From: Canna indica
Taxonomy: Eukaryota > Streptophyta > Magnoliopsida > Zingiberales > Cannaceae
NCBI GenBank assembly: GCA_034359265.1
Contig: CP136890.1
Coordinates: 38,193,001-38,257,000 of the forward strand
Direction: 5' to 3'
DNA: 64,000 nt
The position numbers and the translations under genes were made by a program. Shown here one piece after another: positions 58,258 through 64,000 of the stretch. The notes under the pieces were generated by a model. The model was not told the DNA's origin and searched no databases. It was given only the letters and a program-made list of their open reading frames with translations. The stretch's first letter is position 1, and every line of letters begins with the position of its first letter.

Positions 58258-58948
58258 TCAGTATTATACAAAAACTAAAATATTAATTTATTAGACTATG
58301 TCTGGAAAATCGTGTCAGGCCTAAGTTTTCGGCCCAGCCCGAAAAAATTCTTGCCCAGCACGACCAGACCCGAAAAAAATCATGCACGGCCCGGCCCAGC
58401 TTGGCCAAACCCGAAAAAATTCGTGCCCGACCCCGCCGAGAAAAATTTGTGCCCGACCAGACCCGAAAAAATTTATGCCCGCCCGGCCTAAAAAAATTCG
58501 TGCCCAACCCGACTTGAAAAAATTCATGCACGACCCGGCTCGGCCCGACCCGAAAAAATTCGTGCCCGGCCCGGCCCGAAAAAGTTTGTGCCCGGCCCGA
58601 TCCGAAAAAATTCGTGCACAGCCCGACCCGAATTGAAAAATTTTGTGACCGTCCCGGCCTGGAAAAAATTCATGCACGGCCCGTCCTGGCCCAGCTCGGC
58701 CCGAACCAACAAAAATCGTGCCCGACCCGGCCCGAAAAAATTCGTAAGATGCAAGTTGCAAGTGCAACTTCCATTTGCGGCCAACCAAACAACTTCCATT
58801 TGAGGCCAACCAAACGCTTGCAACTAGATGTTGCAACTCTACTTGCGGGTAACCAAATGGTAGGTTGCAAAATCTATTTGTGGGCATTTGCTTTTGCATG
58901 CAAATAAATTTTACAATATTTGCACTTGCGGGCAACCAAACGCCCCCG
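57894..58948. mobile_element. TIR-bounded element or MITE holding a repeat array
   Basis: The left end GGGAGCATTTAGTTGC, followed by GCAAGTGCAAATGTTG, is inverted at the right as ATATTTGCACTTGCGG and ACCAAACGCCCCC. These match the ends of many plant non-autonomous DNA elements. No clear target duplication was found. Inside are a (TA)n run at about 58230-58257 and a long G+C/A-rich array. There is no transposase. Confidence 0.5.
58320..58745. repeat. CCCGAAAAAATTCGTGC tandem array
   Basis: About 15 imperfect units of 20-35 bp alternate ggcccggcccg-like blocks with gaaaaaattcgtgc. Long open frames on both strands here are by-products of the array. The G+C part resembles the subterminal repeats of the hAT copies at 8778 and 20623. 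Confidence 0.85.
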
Positions 58949-58983
58949 AAATAACTTGTCATTCATTGCATCTTTGTTTTATG

Positions 58984-59313
58984 TGTTAAATACAGAGCCA
59001 AGAAAGAAAGGTAGAGTTAGCATTTTAAGGATGAAGAAGAAGGAATAAACACTGCAGCATCAGCTGCTACTGAAAAAGATTGTAGCAAAACGAATAAAAG
59101 AAAATTACATTTCTGGACAAATCAAAAAGAATGAACATGTAAGAGATTGAGGGTATTAGTGTAATTTGCATTCTACTTTTCAAACTAATTGAAGTCGCAC
59201 AAAAGGCGGGGCTTTTGTATATTTTAGTTTTCACATAATAAGAAAAATACTACATCCTTTTCCACCTCGTCTGCTTCCGATCTTAGTGCCCTAGAATTGC
59301 ATTTTGCTCAACA
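58984..59313 (+). repeat. 5' LTR of a truncated copia element
   Basis: It runs from TGTTAAATACAG to TTTTGCTCAACA and is directly followed by a primer site. A tcacataataag segment near 59235 and tctgcttcc before the end fit a small copia LTR. No second copy is seen, so the left border is by TG rule only. Confidence 0.65.
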
Positions 59314-59325
59314 TGGTACCAGAGC
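59314..59325 (+). other. Primer-binding site (plus-strand copia)
   Basis: TGGTACCAGAGC follows the LTR directly. It differs by one base from the initiator tRNA-Met site used by the other elements here. Confidence 0.75.
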
Positions 59326-59338
59326 AGGACATTGATCT

Positions 59339-62087
59339 TTGGTAAAGAAGCACATCAAATCGATCTATGTTCCACGAATCGATCGAAGCAAGATGGCGCG
59401 CAATCGAAGGTCAAATTCGTCGAGATCGGCATCTGGCGAATCCCAAGCAAATCCAGAAGGGGGAATAGCGTTGGAAGCATCAAACATCGATGACAATCCT
59501 AGTGATCATCCAGGTATGATACTTGTATAAGTAAAACTCTCTGGGCATGAAAATTATTTGCCATGGAGAGAATCAATGTTAATATCACTATCCGTAAAGA
59601 ATAAAATCGAATTTGTGAACGGATCGATTCAAATGTCGGACGAAGCATCTTCTCAATCCAGAGTTTGGAGAAGATGCAATGATATGGTACGATCTTGACT
59701 CCAATCTATTTCATCCTCAGAATTAAATCCAAGCGTAATGTATGCCAAGACGACGATGTAGATATGGTATGATCTCGAAACCATGTTTGGAAGGAGCAAC
59801 GAGCCAAGGATCTTGATCAGCTCAACCAGACAAGGTACAATGTCAATTATTACACTAAACTAAAAGGCCATTGGGACGAACTATATGTAGTAGATGCTGG
59901 TTCTTACTGCAAATGTTAGGTTGGGAAGAAAAACATGATGAAAGGTAGATTGAGACAGTTCATTATGGGGGTTAAATGACACTAACATTGGAACTCGAGG
60001 CCAGATATTAATGATGAAACCATTGCCTGACATAAACCAAATCTATGGTATGCTAGAGCAAGAAGAAACGCAGAGGAATGTCAATACAAAGCCCACACTT
60101 ATAGTTGAAAGTGTGGCGCTGACACAAGCTGTATAAGGGAAAACAAAAATACAATGAGAAACAAGGAATAGGAGTTGGGAATGAAAGGCAAGTGAATGCA
60201 ATTCAAGCTGGCCTGAATGAAAGGTGTGATGAACACTCGACAACAAAAGAAATCAGTAATGCGGTTGAAACTTCAAAGAGTGGACTCGGTGAAGAACAGT
60301 TTAATGCCCTATTCAATATGTTGCAAAACAAATTCGCAGAAAACTATATGGCAAGTATGGCAGTAAGCATTTTTTTTTCACCTGCATCAATTCCATTCAA
60401 AAATTGGATATTAGATAGTGGTGCCACTGATCATATAGCCTCAAGTTATATAACCCTAGATAAAATCTCCAAACCTACCATAGATAACAACGTTTCCTTA
60501 CCAATGGCTCAACCACTAGTGTACCTCACACTGGAATTGCATATGTGAACAAATATATACAATTGCCTAACACATTGTGAGCTCCAACCTTGAAATTCAA
60601 TCTAATGTCGGTAAGTAAACTGACAAAAAAAATGAATTGCTCCATCACTTTTAACCCTACAAATTTTGTCATAGAAGACGTAAACTCGAAGAGAACTTTG
60701 GGGAGTGGTAAAGAGGTGAAGGGGTTGTATATGATGTCAGGAGCTCAACCAATTGAAAACTTCAACAAAAATGTCCAAGCTTTAGCAGTCATTAGATAGC
60801 ATTTCTATTTGGCACCTACGCCTAGAATGAAGTTACTTTCAAATGTAATACCTGAGTTGAAACATACTTCAATTTTTTTTTTAAGATTTGTCCATTGGCC
60901 AAACAATATAGGTTACCTTTTACTCAAAGTATGAATAAAGTAAAAAATTCTTTTAATATTCTTCATTGTGATGTTTGGGGGCCACACAAGGTTCCAACTT
61001 ACAACAACTTTTCTTATTTCTTGAATTTGGTGGATGACAACACAAGAAGTTGTTGGACCTACCTCTTTACTTCCAAAAATCAAGTGTCAAACCTTTTTAT
61101 CAATTTCATTAAATTGGTTAAAAACCAATTTAGTAAAAGTGTCAAAGCCATCCGCACTGACAATGGCAGTGAATTCAATAAAACCATTCAAACCTTCCTC
61201 AAAAGTCATGGAATCATTCATCAATGTAGTTGTGTAGAAACCCCACAACAAAATGTTATAGTAGAGCAAAAGCATAGACACTTGTTTGAGGTTGCAAGAA
61301 GCCTAAAGTATCAATCCAAGCTTCCACTAAAGTTCTGGGGTGACTGTATATAATTGACAACTACCTATCTAATTAACCGATTACCCAGCCCATTCTCAAC
61401 AACAAAAGTCCACATTATATCATGAATCACCTAGCTTGAAACACCTTAAGGCTTTTGGTTGTCTATGCTATGCAAACACCATGAAGCAAGGGAGAACAAA
61501 GTTTGATCCTAGGTCCAAAGAAGGTGTGTTTATCGGATATCCTTAAGGGGAAAAGGCCTACAAAGTTTTTGACCTGGAGACTAATTCCATATTAATATCC
61601 AGGGAAATAATCTTTGTAGAGCATATATTTCCATTTAACCTTAAAGCACCACAAAAAACAATCTTTCCAATACCCATCATTGCTGATATTGATCATTCTG
61701 AAAACTGATTCCCTCTCCAAGTAATGATCATGTGTTGTCATCCACTGAAGTTAGTGAGGGAGCTCAAAATGCCAGAATTCGTGAAAATAATGAAGGAGAA
61801 GAAAATGAGAGTGATCCACCCAATACAAGTAAACATCCAAACTCAGCTCAAATCCTAGTTAGGAGAAATAGTAGAGTTACCAGAAAGCCAGTCAAGCTCT
61901 TGGATTATCAGTGTAATATTTCTCTTAAAAAACTAAATCCCGAGTCAAATGAAAAGACCACACCATACCCAATTGTAAAGTACATCAACCCAGCCAAACT
62001 ACCTATCAAACATCAAGCATTCCTCAGCATCAGAGTCACCCATAGTGATCCTCTTACCTATGAAGTTACAGCTAAAATTCATGTTCG
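59339..62087 (+). pseudogene. Truncated copia gag-pol (to the integrase/RT spacer)
   Basis: The gag region starts at about 59393 (MARNRRSNSSRSASGES) and includes VKLSGHENYLPWRESMLISL, with several stops to about 60170. The protease motif WILDSGATDHIASS lies at about 60405. The pre-integrase part (60590-60799) has FNLMSVSKLTKKMNCSITF. The integrase core is open for 152 codons (60895-61353), with Asp in LHCDVWGPH, Asp in IRTDNGSEF and Glu in VEQKHRHLFEVAR, so the DDE triad is kept. After a stop at 61351, LKHLKAFGCLCYA and RSKEGVFIGYP follow, then the pre-RT spacer (61732-62087). The polymerase is absent: the sequence is cut at 62088 by another LTR. Confidence 0.87.
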
Positions 62088-63021
62088 TGTTGGCCCAAGG
62101 GTTGCCCCTAGGCTTCGATCTCTATTTTGATGATAAGAAATATGAAACTAATGCATTTGTGAAGTTTTGATTTTAGATTGAGGTTACGATACGCGCGCGA
62201 ACTTCGCTCGGAGAAATACTAAAAATTAGCAAAAATGTCTACAACGACGATCGAGTAGAAAATCTAGATTTATAATAGATTTCATGTAATATGACTCTAG
62301 GAATATATCCCAAGCCTAATTGTAATGTTATCCAAGTCAAAACTTGTTAACGAAACCCGAAAACGAAGGCGTGCGAGAAGAAGGATTGAAAAATCAACTT
62401 CAGCCCAAGTTCGATCGACCGAATGAAGCTAAAAATTGGCAGAATGGTATTCGATCGACCGACCGATCGATTGAAAGATGCCCAAAAGCGGCAGAACGCT
62501 TCGGTCGCTTGGTTGGTCAATCATTCGATCGATCGATGATTGACCAGCAAGCGATCGGGCATCCCCAACGGGCAGAAAAATGTCCGTTGCGTGGAACTGC
62601 CGAGTGAGGGATTATAAATACCCCTCACAAACCTCTCTTAAGCGCTCTTAACCTGTCATTAAAGCTTTCTAAGAGAGATTTGTATCTTCCAAGCTTGGTT
62701 TCTATGTGCTTGCTTCACTGATTGTTCATCCTCCTCAAGCGTTCGTCTCACCTCAACTCCAGCTTTGATTCGAACTCAACGACTTGAAGAGTTGGAAGCA
62801 TTGAACGCTTTGCAAGGAGCTCATTTGTGTGGTTTAATCTTTAGCTCCTTTTGTTGTTGTTTTTACTTGTTATTAAATTTGATTCTCATTGTAAGCTTGC
62901 TATGTGTGGGTTAAATACCTTAGGGTTTCCTTTGTAGAATTATGTTTTGCCTAGGTGAATAAGTTTGAGGCACTCTCAAAGGGTTGAGAAGCGAGTCCTT
63001 GGTTGTATTCAAAGGGAAACA
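62088..63021 (+). repeat. Partial copia-type LTR (same family as 29050/30201)
   Basis: It starts TGTTGGCCCAAGG and includes tattttgatgataagaaa, a short CGATCGACCG palindrome array (62405-62560), tataaatacccctc (about 62613) and gagttggaag. The order of blocks matches 30201-31720. It stops at agggaaaca (63021); the rest of the LTR, its primer site and the gag start are missing. Confidence 0.78.
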
Positions 63022-64000
63022 TAAAGGCCATCAATGCACTATATTGTGGACTACCTATTAATGAGTTTAATAGGATTTCCACTTGTAAGTTGGCGTATGA
63101 ACTTTGGAGTGTCCAAGAGACTACATATGAAGGGACTTCACAAGTTAAGGAATCCAAGATAAACCTCCTCATGCATGACTATGAAATGTTTAAAATATTA
63201 TCACATGAATCAATTGATGTCATGTATGCTAGATTTTAAAATATTACAAATGTCTTAACTAACCTTGGTAGAGACATAAAGGAAGAGGAGAAGGTAAGGA
63301 AGCTCATTCGTTCCCTTCCAAAAGCTTGAGAGCCAAAGGTCATTGCAATCATGGAAGCCGAGGATTTGGGCACATTGAAGCTTACCAAGCTCATTGGGTC
63401 TCTCATGACACATGAAACTCATATGAAGCAATACAATGAGGAAGATGCTCCCAAAGGCAAGACCATTACCTTAAAAGCACCACACTGGGTTGAAGAACCT
63501 CCATCTACCGAGAAAGAAATGGATGATTTTGAAGAAATGGCGATGATGGCAAGGATATTCATCAACTTCATGAAGGGCGGCATGAGAAGAGGCAAAGGAG
63601 GGTACAGATGCTATAATTGCAACAAAATCGGACACCTAAGTAAGGGTTGCCCACTCCTCAAGATGGCCTCTACCTCCTACCCCAACAAGAAGGACAAGTA
63701 CGAGAAGAAGAAGAAGAAGAAGAAGAAGAAGGCGATGATGGCTTCTTGGGATAAGAGTGAATCCTTAACAAGCGAAGAGGAGATCAAAAGTGAAAAGGTA
63801 AACCTTTGCCTTATGGCAAATGACAATGAGGTAAAGTTTATTTTTGGTGAAGTTTCATTTACTCAAGAAGAATTAGAATTGGAATTTGATCAAATGCATG
63901 ATGAATTCAATGCCATTAGGAAGAAGTTTAAACAGCTTAAAAAGGATAACAAGTCTTTGGAAATTGAGAATGATAACTTACTACTTTCATGCAATGCCTT
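63022..64000 (+). pseudogene. Copia gag (UBN2-type), 5' truncated, runs off the window
   Basis: The frame from 63022 has KAINALYCGLPINEFNRIST and ELWSVQETTYEGTSQVKESK, the UBN2 gag core, then a stop at 63238 and another near 63328. It continues with KLIGSLMTHETHM (about 63390), the CCHC knuckle CYNCNKIGHLSKGC (about 63610), a Lys run from (aag)n at about 63698-63730, and a coiled, Glu-rich tail that is open at the window end. Knuckle plus long acidic tail suggest a SIRE/Maximus-like copia; that is a guess from layout. Gag lies directly beside the LTR because the segment between was deleted. Confidence 0.8.

Noticed and set aside
58283..58962. 213-codon minus-strand frame with repeated Phe-Phe-Gly-Ser motifs, and overlapping plus frames
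   Set aside because: All are by-products of the CCCGAAAAAATTCGTGC array, which is open in several frames.

Overview
This window is plant nuclear DNA from a repeat-rich intergenic region. The evidence is Ty3/gypsy and Ty1/copia retrotransposons primed by plant initiator-Met tRNA, a CACTA (En/Spm) transposon with GT-AG introns, hAT elements with 8-bp target duplications, a TRIM, Tourist/Harbinger-like MITEs, a cytochrome P450 relic and a small arabinogalactan-peptide-like gene. The two host genes use G+C-rich codons, which leans towards a monocot, but the species cannot be named from sequence alone.

Layout. 1-6149: LTR-like DNA, then a gypsy gag relic, primer site and long LTR (minus strand). 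6201-8360: a Harbinger-like MITE, CACTA-like termini and the only plausible intact host gene, a 67-codon AG-peptide-like ORF with a TATA box. 8361-15515: a solo gypsy LTR split by a hAT element (8778-11007) and by a second solo LTR (11031-13562), both with target duplications. 15516-20622: decayed CACTA ends, a decayed copia-type LTR, a relic of the second CACTA gene and a MITE. 20623-23739: a second hAT copy in the opposite orientation. 23945-24866: a CYP71-type P450 pseudogene cut by a TRIM. 25433-38711: a complete Tekay/Del-like gypsy element (minus strand, TSD AAAAC), whose integrase is split by a solo LTR (29050-32065) that itself carries a solo LTR of the same family (30201-31720). 38712-45717: an RNase H fragment, a gene-leader-like stretch and a deleted copia element (41644-43603). 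45718-57300: a full-length copia element (minus strand) whose reverse transcriptase is split by a 7.0-kb CACTA transposon (47339-54355, TSD GTT). 57301-64000: a TIR-bounded repeat holding a G+C/A-rich array, a truncated copia element (plus strand), and a further copia-type LTR and gag that run off the end.

The most complete system is the CACTA transposon. It has matching termini, palindromic subterminal repeats, a long 5' leader with a G+C-rich tandem array and a hairpin of about 245 bp, a TNP2-type transposase broken by a single missing A, and a five-exon second gene (392 codons) of the Ptta/En/Spm family. The order of insertion can be read from the nesting: copia then CACTA; gypsy then copia-type LTR then a second LTR of the same family; gypsy LTR then hAT and a second gypsy LTR. 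Almost every other reading frame is broken, so the window is best read as a stratified graveyard of transposons with one possible small host gene.
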